From positions 23,585,714-23,649,713 of the forward strand of contig OX104122.1 in the NCBI GenBank assembly GCA_944474755.1: a stretch of DNA of 64,000 nt, written 5' to 3'. This document shows positions 1 through 13,000 of this stretch, one piece after another. The translations under genes were made by a program, and so were the position numbers. Within the stretch, counting starts at the first letter, position 1, and every line of letters starts with the position of its first letter. Under the pieces are notes generated by a model. That model did no database searches and was not told where the DNA came from. It was given only the letters and a program-made list of their open reading frames with translations. Origin of the DNA: Limnoperna fortunei. Taxonomy: Eukaryota; Mollusca; Bivalvia; Mytilida; Modiolidae.

Positions 1-896
1 GCTAACTACAGATCTGCCAACCACCCCATTAATCCTCCCTAGTGAATTTAACTAAAGACCCATTCGACTTCTTTCAAAACTATATGTTTACAGCCTTAAA
101 TTGACATGGGTTACTGTAAAATTTTCCATCAGTCTTATCTGGTAACTATACCTGTAAAGTTTAATGTTTTTTTCTATTAGACTTTCCAGCAGTCAAAATT
201 AGATATGCCAGAGAAATTATGTTTTTCTCCTACAATAAACCTCAATGAGAATTCTGTCTTTCTCCTCCTTTTTTTGTCCATGGAAAGTGACCTGGCAGTG
301 AAATTTACTTTTCTGCTGTTAGACCTGCATTTGGTTGTGTGTTTGTTTGTTTGAATATTGTTGAACTCCAATTTCTGCAAGTTTTCAGCTATATCATGGT
401 GTCCAGTTTTTATTGGGGGAGGAAGCCGGAGTGCCCGGAGAAAACCCCGACCTTCTGTAGGAAAACTGGCAATCCTTGTCAATTAAGTTTGGAGTCGAGT
501 GCACCCTACCTGCAACCTCAGTTTTGACAGACCATGTGATCAATAATAGAAGAACTACCTTAACCACTTGGCCACCGAGGCCCGAGACCTACATTGGAAT
601 TCTGAGATTCTCATCTAGCACTAAATTGAAAATTCAACTATTTTTTTCATTACACATGTACCTGATAAGAACTCTACTCCCTTAGAACTCATTAAAAGTT
701 CATGTGACCTCCATTACACTTCTTGGAAACCTGTTTTCACCTCCAGACTTCTTGACTGGGAACTTATCACCTGTCTCATTCTTGTTAATTACACAATAGC
801 CAAGCTACCCAAAACATTGCACAAAAATTTTAAAGATTGTCTACAATTTTTTGCAATGTTTCTCACATTTTGACAATATTGATATTTATGTTGTAG
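1..896. other. Intronic sequence upstream of exon A
   Basis: Presumed intron of the TIR gene. Apart from the SINE at 340-590 I see only AT-rich DNA with no exon-like open frame flanked by splice sites. Confidence 0.5.
340..590 (-). mobile_element. Meta-type tRNA-derived SINE
   Basis: Reverse-oriented full-length copy inside an intron of the TIR gene. From the right end: a tRNA-like head with box A-like TGGCCNAGTGG, the core with the sequence GGTTTTCTCCGGGCACTCCGG in diverged form, and a CAAA-type tail. This is the same family as the intact copy at 19367-19630. Confidence 0.75.
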
Positions 897-968
897 TCTG
901 GGCTGTTTGACGATATAGCTGATGGATTGAGGAAGGCTAAAGTCATGGTGGCTTGTGTGTCTGATGAG
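897..968 (+). CDS. TIR gene exon A
   Basis: A 72-bp exon between TTGTAG and GTATGA. Phase 0 on both sides, 24 residues, including LFDDIADGLRKAKVMVACVS. This corresponds to the alpha-B/beta-C part of a TIR domain. It is the first exon visible; the preceding 896 bases hold no upstream TIR exon that I can find. Confidence 0.75.
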
Positions 969-3944
969 GTATGAATGTTCATGTAGACAACAGAAAATAA
1001 AACCTTAATAGTACTTGTTTATCAACATACAGCTGAGCCCAGTCTTTCTTTTGAAAATATTTATGAGTTTAAAAGCAACTACACTACTTTGGAAATTCCC
1101 GAAAATAACCGGCTACTTTTGAAATGTTGTCCTGTGACAGCAAAGGAATAGGTACCTGCATAGGAATGCTACTTTCAGGACACTGAGTAGTACTTGCAGA
1201 AATTTTGGCAAAATTAAAATTTTCCTAATACTTCTTCGTTTTTTTTCTGCCAAAATTTGTATAAAGTTACCATTTATCGATTGTCAATACTCATTTCTCT
1301 GGCACGTGAAATTAAAAATTTTTAAGTAAAAATTTCACCAAAAGTTATGAGACAATAATGTCAAGTTCAACTTTGATGTGCTTAAAACATAGTGACTGTA
1401 ATACAATATATATTATGTTGAAATGATATCATGTTTATTTCTAGTACTGATACAAAATAATAGTACAGTTTAATATTGTGTTTATTTTGTGTTTATTTCT
1501 ATTGTTAAAATCCATTAGTACATGTATCAATTCTGTTCATTTTGAGAATATGTATATTAGATGTTAATAACAATTAAATAATGTTTCTACATTTTTTATT
1601 TCACATAATATTGTCTGATCTGGTTTCCTACAATAAATTAATGCTCAGTATAGTACATATTGACATGTATTGAAACAGGAGTTATTTCCCCTAGACAAGT
1701 GTATATAAACATAAAAAGTCCAATGTAACCAGAATTTACATTTCTATTTTCACAAGCACTTTCATGTATCATTACAATCTTCAGGTGAATGTTTTTGTGA
1801 ATCTATTGGTAACGTTAACGTGACGTTACGTTATTGTTAAAAGAGAGATAACTTATAGGATAAACATATTTATTATATAGATAGAGATGAAATATCGAAT
1901 TTTTCGAGTGACAGAAATCATGGTAAATCACATGTGAAAATTATCGTTTATTTTCACTCTTGGGTTTTTTCCTGCCAAAGTTGCAGTTGGTTTTGTACTA
2001 TACAGATATTCACCCGCCGTTCATAAAATTTAGGATTAAGCATTAAAATTTTACGAAAACAATTTTGATCTATATAATAAATAGGATAATCAATTGGGCA
2101 TCGTGAATATCCAAAATATGATCACTCGTGATGCATAAAGCATCAGATTAAACTCATGCGCGGAACAAGTTCCGTGCACTCTTTTAATCAGATGCGTTAT
2201 GTGGCACTTGTGATCATATTTTGGATATTCACTCCGCCCAATTAATTATCCTATAAGTACAAATAATTTATAATATATATTGTAAATTTTAATGGTCCAT
2301 TTAAAGATGGTTTAAACTTTTTAATAAATTTGTCTCCTTAATTTCTCATAAATCTGTCTTCTTTAAATAATTTGTAAAAAGGGAATATTTTAAAAATGCA
2401 GCCTCCACATTCAAGATGTGAACTTAGTGGTATTTGTCTGTAGGCGGGGTCTCTTATCTCTTAACGATGGACCTGCATTCGTTCCGAAAGTGAATTGTTG
2501 GTTTGCCCGATGTATATTTCTTCACATCCAGAGCATTTAATGCAATAAATTATGTTAATTGATTTACAATTCATATTTGCACTTGCGTATATTTTAGTTT
2601 TATTTTTAGATGTAATTTCACACCCAATATATATATATATATATATAATAAATCTTGTCTACAGTATTCAGCTTCAAAGAATTGTAAAATGGAATTCAGA
2701 TTTGCTGTGGCCCAGTTGAAGATACCAACTATTCTGGCCGTGGTGGGCACAGGTTATGAATGGGAGAGGTCAGAGGTAAGATGATACCATCTTTAATAAC
2801 TGTGGTGGGCACAGGTTATGAATGGGAGAGGTCAGAGGTAAGATGATACCATCTTTAATAACTGTGGTGGGCACAGGTTATGAATGGGAAAGGTCAGAGG
2901 TAAGATGATACCATCTTTAATAACTGTGGTGGGTACAGGTTATGAATTATAGAGGTCAGAGGTAAGATGATACCATTTTTAATAACTGGTGGGCAAAGGT
3001 TATGAATATGTGGAAAAGGTCAGAGGTAAAATGATACCATCCTCAGTAACTGTGGTTGGCACAGGTTGTGATAGGAAAAGGTCATAGCAGTGGTGGGAAC
3101 ATGTAATAAATAGGAAAGGTCAGAGGTAAGTGGAAGATACCATCTGTCATTGCTAAGATGGGCATAGGCTATGGTTCTTGGTGGTAAGAAACTACCATCG
3201 TGTAGCTCACATTGCCACTGGATATGATTGGGAAAGTTCCGAGATATGGAAGATACCATGTATCATACCTAAGGTAGGCATAGGCTATTATTATAAAAAT
3301 TTTGTAAGAAGAAGATACCATCTTGTAGCTGACATGGCTACAGGGTATGATTGGTCATAGTAAGTGGAAAATACCATCTGTCATAGCTAAGTTAGGCATA
3401 GGCTATAATTCTGAAAATTTTTGGTAAGAGGATACAATCTTGTTGCTGACTTTGCCTAAGGTTATGATTGGGAAAGGTCAGAGGTTAGGAGAAAATACAA
3501 TCTATCACAGTTACTGGTAAGCTCAGGTTATGATTGGGAAAGGTCAGTGGTTAGGAGAAAATACAATCTATCACAGTTACTGGTAAGCTCAGGTTATGAT
3601 TGGGAAAGGTCAGAGGTAAGGAGAAAATACAATCTATCACACAGGTTAAAATTTTAAAAGGTAATTATGTAAGTTTGAATGTTTTTTTGTTAAGTTGATT
3701 TTTTAATTTTAAATTGTATGTATTACAGTGTGGTTAAACATTCAGTTTTCCATTTTATGAATGAGAAGACATTCTTTAAATTAACAATTAACACAGCATT
3801 ATCTTATACTTTCAGAAACACTTCTTTGTTTGAATATTGGTTAAAGTTTATTTTTTATTTGAAATTAGTGGTTTATTGACTGATCTGTATTTCACTTGAG
3901 TCACATTATACAATTAAATGTTATATTATCTGAAACAATTACTG

Positions 3945-4005
<61 letters not shown>

Positions 4006-7000
4006 CGAAGGTATAAATCCTGAAATGTTTCAAGATAGATTGAAAACCTAGTCAAATGTAATCACTCTGTGATAGCCTTTAAATAACGAATGACACCGGT
4101 CATCTTGGGTAGATGGCTAACTATCACAAGCCCAGTCACACACCAGTCATCTTCAGTAGAGGATAACTATCTAGACCAATCTGACACCAATGCCCCTCAG
4201 ATAAATTATGAAATGAGGATGTGAAATATTTCAATGGTGGACAGTATTACTTGTCATTTGAGTCAGAGTTAAAGAACAAAAATTCTAATGAGTAATCAAT
4301 TAGTTAAAACTAAGTACGCAAGTTTTAAGTCTTAAACTATGATCTGTATATTTTTATAGAATACAAGGGTTCATTTTATATAGTTTTTTTACAGATTGGA
4401 ATGTTAGCAGTTGGAGCAAAATGTTCCAAGATAAATTTCCAGATGAACAACGAAGCTGGTTATCTGCAGTTATTTCAAGAAATACAAAAATATATAAAAA
4501 GTAATGATGAAAAAACTGGTAAAGAGGCAACAGAAGAAAGGAAAAAGAATGCCTTTGTGGTAAAACAAAGTTTATACAAGATAAAGTATTTTAAGTATTT
4601 TATGCTTTATGTTAATTTGGGAGCTTTATAAATATACCCCCTCTTCGAAGAGGTATACTGTTTTACCCTTGTCGGACAGTCCAATTGTTTGTTTATTCGT
4701 CCGTTCGTTACAGAAATTTTTGTCAGTTTTCTACACTATAAGATGCAGAAGACTGATATTTTGCATATTGCTTTATCCCATTTTGGCCACTAAGGCCACT
4801 TTCTGGTCAATGCAATTGCTATAAAAATATTACATTCAGAGTTTTTAAACAAGAAACATCATCTAAGCTCTAATCATCACACATTTTTGACAGTTAATGA
4901 TTTTATGAAATAAGACATTAAATCATTAATGTTTATTGAATTTTATTATTTATTTATTAGTTACATAAATATGAGATGGATCTTGGAGATAAAATTCAAT
5001 GATGTTAGCAACATGTGTGCCTATCTATATCAGTTGATGAGTGAACTTCTTTTCTCACTGCGGTCAGCCAGAGGTTGCGATTAACTCCAGTCTTAATTGA
5101 CAAGGATTGCCAGTTTTCTTACTGAAGGTTAAGGGTTTTCTCTGGGTACTCCAGCTTCCACCACCAATAAAAAACTGGATGCCATGATATAGCTGAAAGT
5201 GTCAAACAAACACCATTTAAACACAACAAACAAAAACAGAAACTTGTTTTGCCTTTATAGTTATCCCCCGTGTTTCCATTTTATAATTCTCCACTCTTGG
5301 TTCTATTTATAGAAGTCTACAATTTATCACCAACTAATTTAAATATAATTTTCATTACAGGAGATTTTAGAATCGGCAGAGAGGCAGTTTCTTCGTAATC
5401 TCATAAAATTCAAAGAGAAAAGTTTCACGGCTGATTACCCCAGGCTTGTTATTATTGATTTAATTGATAATGAAAAACAAAAGAAAGAGAAGGAAGAAAA
5501 AAAAGCAGAGGAGGAAAACAGAAATGAGGTATTTATTATGTTATAAAAAATCAGAAACTTAAGAATTCGTAAGTCTCGAAAATATATTATATATGAAAAT
5601 ATAAATATCAGATTTTGTGTTTTGTTAGTTGATTATGTTAAAATAATGCCCTGTGCATTCTTAATTTTCCAAAATTTCCATTTTTGGGGGGAATTTTTTA
5701 TGTTTTCAGTTTTTGTTATTTTGTGTTTTGTCCATTTCTTTCAGTAGTCCTGTATATGAACTTTAACTTTAAGGTGCTTGATTTTACTTTTTTTAACAGA
5801 CTGATGAGAACTTGTGTTAGCTTTTTTACAATAACATTTGCTGTGTGTATTTTGTAGCATCCATCACAGACAGGGCAGGAAACCAGTCCACAAGGGAGAG
5901 AAGCCAAATACTGTTTTACACACTTGTGTGAGAGTGAGGAGGTAATTATCATAAAGTGTTAAATGTTAAGATAAACATGGGCCCCTTCTGTCATAAAAAA
6001 CAATACAAATTCCTTATATTGGTATTGTAACTATGATAACCAAGATTGCTTAAGCAGTTCAGTAGTAAAATAATTGGCCATTTGTTTTCCTCTTTTATCT
6101 TGGGACTGTCAATTTCATTTGATGGGAGCACTTAAACTGAGTTTACCTGTTCTTAATCAGTGGTGGATACTTGAGCCCTTGCTCCTTTTCTTACCCTGTC
6201 CATACTAGGTGTTGCAGAATGTGTATATCCGAGGCTGGATTGAGTTAAATGTACATGAATAAACTGAGTTTACCTGTTCTTAATCAGTGGTGGATACTTG
6301 AGCCCTTGCTCCTTTTCTTACCCTGTTCATACTAGGTGTTGCAGAATGTGTATATCCGAGGCTGGATTGAGTTAAATGTACATGAATAAACTGAGTTTAC
6401 CTGTTCTTAATCAGTGGTGGATACTTGAGCCCTTGCTCCTTTTCTTACCCTGTTCATACTAGGTGTTGCAGAATTTGTATATCCGAGGCTGGATTGAGTT
6501 AAATGTACATGAATAAACAGAATGGCATCCATAACAATTCTGATAACGTATAACAATTAATTGAAACTAGTTCTGCTCATATTCCTGTGGCAGTCAAAAC
6601 AACACTATCATTCAATTATCACATTCACCCTTTGATAACTCTATTTGTTTACTGATTTTGTGAGTTTAGTCTGACTTCAGGTAGGGTGTGCTTGACTGCA
6701 GCCTTAATTGACAATGATTGCCAGTATAGCTGAAAATGTTCTGATAATAATGTACAACTTCAAACAAACATCAAATTTTTAATTTGTTGTTTACCTGAAA
6801 TATTGGATTCTGGGAATTACACATTAACCAATTCTACTGAAATATTGCAGTCTGGGAATTACCTATTAACCAATCAACTGAAATATTGCTTTCTGGGAAT
6901 TACACATTAACCAATCTACTGAAATATTGCATTCTGGGAATTACCTATTAACCAATCTACTGAAATATTGCATTCTGGGAATTACACATTTACCAATCTA

Positions 7001-10000
7001 CTGAAATATTGCATTCAGGGAATTAAACATTAACCAGTCTACTGAAAATATTGCATTCTAGGAATTACACATTAACAAATCTACTGAAATATTGCATTCT
7101 GGGAATTACATGTTTACCAAGCTACTGAAATATTGCATTCTGGGAATTACACATTAACCAATCTATGTAGGGTTGGCATGATGTCCCCCAGTCTATACCT
7201 TTACCTGAGATGACAAACAATGAAGATGAAGAGACATATCTATCTAAGGCTGCTCCCTATGCTGCTAGAATTAACTCCATCTTGAAGTATTCTGGTCTAC
7301 AAATGGCAGTTCTGACAACACCAGCAGGAAAACAACTTCAAGACAAACTGGAATTGGTAAATACATGTAAAATAAAATGACTTTGTCAAGAACTGACATT
7401 ATACCCTTTCTGAGTTAGCATCTCAAAGGTCAAGAAAGGTTACAGAGTTAGCATCTCAAAGATCAAGAAAATGGTTAAAATTTTCACTAGCAAATAAGGG
7501 ATCAAATAATTTTTTGCTTTTAATCATATTTTAATTTTATCTTGCTAAGTTTAATATAACTGTTTGAATGAGATAGTATATGTACAATTTAGGTATACAG
7601 ACAACAGGCTTCTAGTAATCAATGAATGTCCTTTTAACACAAAACCATGTTATATTTTACAGCATGCCAGTTCAGTAACACAGTACAAATCCGTGTTATA
7701 TTTTACAGCATGCCATTTCAGTAACAAATCCATGTTATATTTTACGCATGCTGGTTCAGTAAGACAAATCCATGTTATATTTTACAGCATGCCAGTTCAT
7801 TAACACAAATCCATGTTATATTTTACAGCATGCCACTCACAAATCTATGTTATATTTTACAGCATGCCAGTTCAGTAACACAAATCCATGTTATATTTTA
7901 CAGCATGCCATTTCAGTAAGACAAATCCATGTTATATTTTACAGCATGCCATTTCAGTAAGACAAATCCATGTTATATTTTACTCATGCTGGTTCAGTAA
8001 GACAAATCCGTTTTATATTTTACAGCATGCCAGTTCAGTAAAACAATCCATGTTATATTTTACAGCATGCCATTTCAGTAACAAATCCATGTTATATTTT
8101 ACGCATGCTGGTTCAGTAAGACAAATCCATGTTATATTTTACAGCATTCCAATTCAGTAACACAAATCCGTGTTATATTTTACAGCATGCCAGTTCAGTA
8201 ACAAATACATGTTAGTTCATATCAATAATGTAACAAACCATTCCATTGGATAATTTGCAGTCTGTATTTTAAGCTACAGTTAATGTGTTTAAGAATAAAA
8301 GACAGCAGGGCTGTATCAGCAAACGGGCTGTATCCAATCTACTGTTACAGCCCTAAGTTTGATACAGCCCTGGCTGTAACGGTGATACAGCCCGATCAAA
8401 AAAAGATTATTTGAATTTCCAATTTTCATGTGCCACAAATAAATGTAAATAGATTGCAAATTACTAACCAAAATGTAAAACATGTAAAATATCAACAGTA
8501 CATATTATTAAACACTCATGCTAAACAATTACAGGTAAACAAAGTTCATTTTGTCTTGTTTACTATTGAACTTGTTTGTTTTCTAATGTTTTCAATGAAA
8601 TAAAAGTAATAGTAACTTTTGTGTATGGCCGTATCAGAATTATGGACTTCCGAAGAACCCATATGGACCGTTTATTTGTTACAGCCCTCGCCTTTGGCTC
8701 GGGCTGTAACAAAATAAACGGTCCGTATCGGGTCCTTCATCAGTCCGTAATTCTGGATACGGCCATACACACAAGATACTATTATATAATTATATTTTAC
8801 AGCATGCCAGTTCAGTAACACAAATCGGTGTTATATTTTACAGCATGCCAGTTCAGTAACAAATCAATGTTATATTGTACATCATGCCAGCTCAGCAACA
8901 CAAATCTGTATTATATTTTACAGCATGCCACTCACAAATCTATGTTATATTGTACAGCATGCCATTTCAGTAACACAAATGTGTTATATTTTACAGCATG
9001 CTAGTTCAGTAAAACAAATCCATGTTATATTTTACAGCATGCCAGTTCAGTAAAACAAATCCATGTTATATTTTACAGCATGCCAGTTCAGTCAACACAA
9101 ATGTGTTTTATTTTACAGCATGCCATTTCAGTAATTACAGCATGCCAGTTCAGTCAACACAAATGTGTTTTATTTTACAGCATGCCATTTCAGTAACACA
9201 AATCAATGTTATATTGTACAGCATGCCATTTCAGTAACACAAATCAATGTTACATTGTACAGCATGCCATTTCAGTAACACTAATCAATGTTATATTTTA
9301 CAGCATGCCATTTCAGTAACACAAATCAATGTTACATTGTACAGCATGCCATTTCAGTAACACTAATCGATGTTATATTTTACAGCATGCCATTTCAGTA
9401 ACACAAATGTGTTATATTTTACAGCATGCCAGTTCAGTAACAAATCCGTGTTATATTTTACAGCATGCCAGTTCAGTAAAACAAATCCATGTTATATTTT
9501 ACAACATGCCAGTTCAGTCAACACAAATGTGTTTTATTTTACAGCATGCCATTTCAGTAACACAAATCAATGTTATATTGTACAGCATGCCATGTCAGTA
9601 ACACAAATCAATGTTACATTGTACAGCATGCCATTTCAGTAACACTAATCAATGTTATATTTTACAGCATGCCATTTCAGTAACACAAATCAATGTTACA
9701 TTGTACAGCATGCCATTTCAGTAACACTAATCGATGTTATATTTTACAGCATGCCATTTCAGTAACACAAATGTGTTATATTTTACAGCATGCCAGTTCA
9801 GTAACAAATCCGTGTTATATTTTGCAGCATGCCAGTTCAGTAACACAAATCTGTTATATTTTACAGCATGCCATTTCAGTAACACTAATCTGTGTTATAT
9901 TTTACAGCATGCTATTTCAGTAACACAAATCAATGTTATATTTTACAGCATGCCATTTCAAAAACACAAATCTATGTTATATTTTACAGCATACCAGTTC

Positions 10001-13000
10001 AGTAAAACAAATCTGTGTTATATTTTACAGCATGCCATTTCAGTAACACAAATCAATGTTATATTGTACAGCATGCCATTTCAGTAACACAAATCTGTTA
10101 TATTTTACAGCAGGCCAGTTCAGTAAAACAAATCCATGTTATATTTTACAGCATGCCAGTTCAGAAACACAAATCTGTTATATTTTACAGCATGCCATTT
10201 CAGTATCACAAATCCATGTTATATTTTACAGCATTCCAATTCAGTAACACAAATCCGTGTTATATTTTACAGCATGCCAGTTCAGTAACAAATACATGTT
10301 AGTTCATATCAATAATGTAACAAACCATTCCATTGGATAATTTGCAGTCTGTATTTTAAGCTACAGTTAATGTGTTTAAGAATAAAAGACAGCAGGGCTG
10401 TATCAGCAAACGGGCTGTATCCAATCTACTGTTACAGCCCTAAGTTTGATACAGCCCTGGCTGTAACGGTGATACAGCCCGATCAAAAAAAGATTATTTG
10501 AATTTCCAATTTTCATGTGCCACAAATAAATGTAAATAGATTGCAAATTACTAACCAAAATGTAAAACATGTAAAATATCAACAGTACATATTATTAAAC
10601 ACTCATGCTAAACAATTACAGGTAAACAAAGTTCATTTTGTCTTGTTTACTATTGAACTTGTTTGTTTTCTAATGTTTTCAATGAAATAAAAGTAATAGT
10701 AACTTTTGTGTATGGCCGTATCAGAATTATGGACTTCCGAAGAACCCATATGGACCGTTTATTTGTTACAGCCCTCGCCTTTGGCTCGGGCTGTAACAAA
10801 ATAAACGGTCCGTATCGGGTCCTTCATCAGTCCGTAATTCTGGATACGGCCATACACACAAGATACTATTATATAATTATATTTTACAGCATGCCAGTTC
10901 AGTAACACAAATCGGTGTTATATTTTACAGCATGCCAGTTCAGTAACAAATCAATGTTATATTGTACATCATGCCAGCTCAGCAACACAAATCTGTATTA
11001 TATTTTACAGCATGCCACTCACAAATCTATGTTATATTGTACAGCATGCCATTTCAGTAACACAAATGTGTTATATTTTACAGCATGCTAGTTCAGTAAA
11101 ACAAATCCATGTTATATTTTACAGCATGCCAGTTCAGTAAAACAAATCCATGTTATATTTTACAGCATGCCAGTTCAGTCAACACAAATGTGTTTTATTT
11201 TACAGCATGCCATTTCAGTAATTACAGCATGCCAGTTCAGTCAACACAAATGTGTTTTATTTTACAGCATGCCATTTCAGTAACACAAATCAATGTTATA
11301 TTGTACAGCATGCCATTTCAGTAACACAAATCAATGTTACATTGTACAGCATGCCATTTCAGTAACACTAATCAATGTTATATTTTACAGCATGCCATTT
11401 CAGTAACACAAATCAATGTTACATTGTACAGCATGCCATTTCAGTAACACTAATCGATGTTATATTTTACAGCATGCCATTTCAGTAACACAAATGTGTT
11501 ATATTTTACAGCATGCCAGTTCAGTAACAAATCCGTGTTATATTTTACAGCATGCCAGTTCAGTAAAACAAATCCATGTTATATTTTACAACATGCCAGT
11601 TCAGTCAACACAAATGTGTTTTATTTTACAGCATGCCATTTCAGTAACAAATCCGTGTTATATTTTACAGCATGCCAGTTCAGTAAAACAAATCCGTGTT
11701 ATATTTTACAGCATGCCAGTTCAGTAACAAATACATGTTAGTTCATATCAATAATGTAACAAACCATTCCATTGGATAATTTGCAGTCTGTATTTTAAGC
11801 TACAGTTAATGTGTTTAAGAATAAAAGACAGCAGGGCTGTATCAGCAAACGGGCTGTATCCAATCTACTGTTACAGCCCTAAGTTTGATACAGCCCTGGC
11901 TGTAACGGTGATACAGCCCGATCAAAAAAAGATTATTTGAATTTCCAATTTTCATGTGCCACAAATAAATGTAAATAGATTGCAAATTACTAACCAAAAT
12001 GTAAAACATGTAAAATATCAACAGTACATATTATTAAACACTCATGCTAAACAATTACAGGTAAACAAAGTTCATTTTGTCTTGTTTACTATTGAACTTG
12101 TTTGTTTTCTAATGTTTTCAATGAAATAAAAGTAATAGTAACTTTTGTGTATGGCCGTATCAGAATTATGGACTTCCGAAGAACCCATATGGACCGTTTA
12201 TTTGTTACAGCCCTCGCCTTTGGCTCGGGCTGTAACAAAATAAACGGTCCGTATCGGGTCCTTCATCAGTCCGTAATTCTGGATACGGCCATACACACAA
12301 GATACTATTATATAATTATATTTTACAGCATGCCAGTTCAGTAACACAAATCGGTGTTATATTTTACAGCATGCCAGTTCAGTAACAAATCAATGTTATA
12401 TTGTACATCATGCCAGCTCAGCAACACAAATCTGTATTATATTTTACAGCATGCCACTCACAAATCTATGTTATATTGTACAGCATGCCATTTCAGTAAC
12501 ACAAATGTGTTATATTTTACAGCATGCTAGTTCAGTAAAACAAATCCATGTTATATTTTACAGCATGCCAGTTCAGTAAAACAAATCCATGTTATATTTT
12601 ACAGCATGCCAGTTCAGTCAACACAAATGTGTTTTATTTTACAGCATGCCATTTCAGTAATTACAGCATGCCAGTTCAGTCAACACAAATGTGTTTTATT
12701 TTACAGCATGCCATTTCAGTAACACAAATCAATGTTATATTGTACAGCATGCCATTTCAGTAACACAAATCAATGTTACATTGTACAGCATGCCATTTCA
12801 GTAACACTAATCAATGTTATATTTTACAGCATGCCATTTCAGTAACACAAATCAATGTTACATTGTACAGCATGCCATTTCAGTAACACTAATCGATGTT
12901 ATATTTTACAGCATGCCATTTCAGTAACACAAATGTGTTATATTTTACAGCATGCCAGTTCAGTAACAAATCCGTGTTATATTTTACAGCATGCCAGTTC

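Noticed and set aside
3945..4004. CRISPR-like regular repeats (also at 6790, 7645, 48690)
   Set aside because: Units are contiguous tandem repeats without unique spacers, in eukaryotic intron context.
8576..12344. Three identical 80-codon open frames over the spacer hairpin
   Set aside because: They span the palindrome of a foldback element and are identical because the whole block was duplicated recently; no domain or start context.
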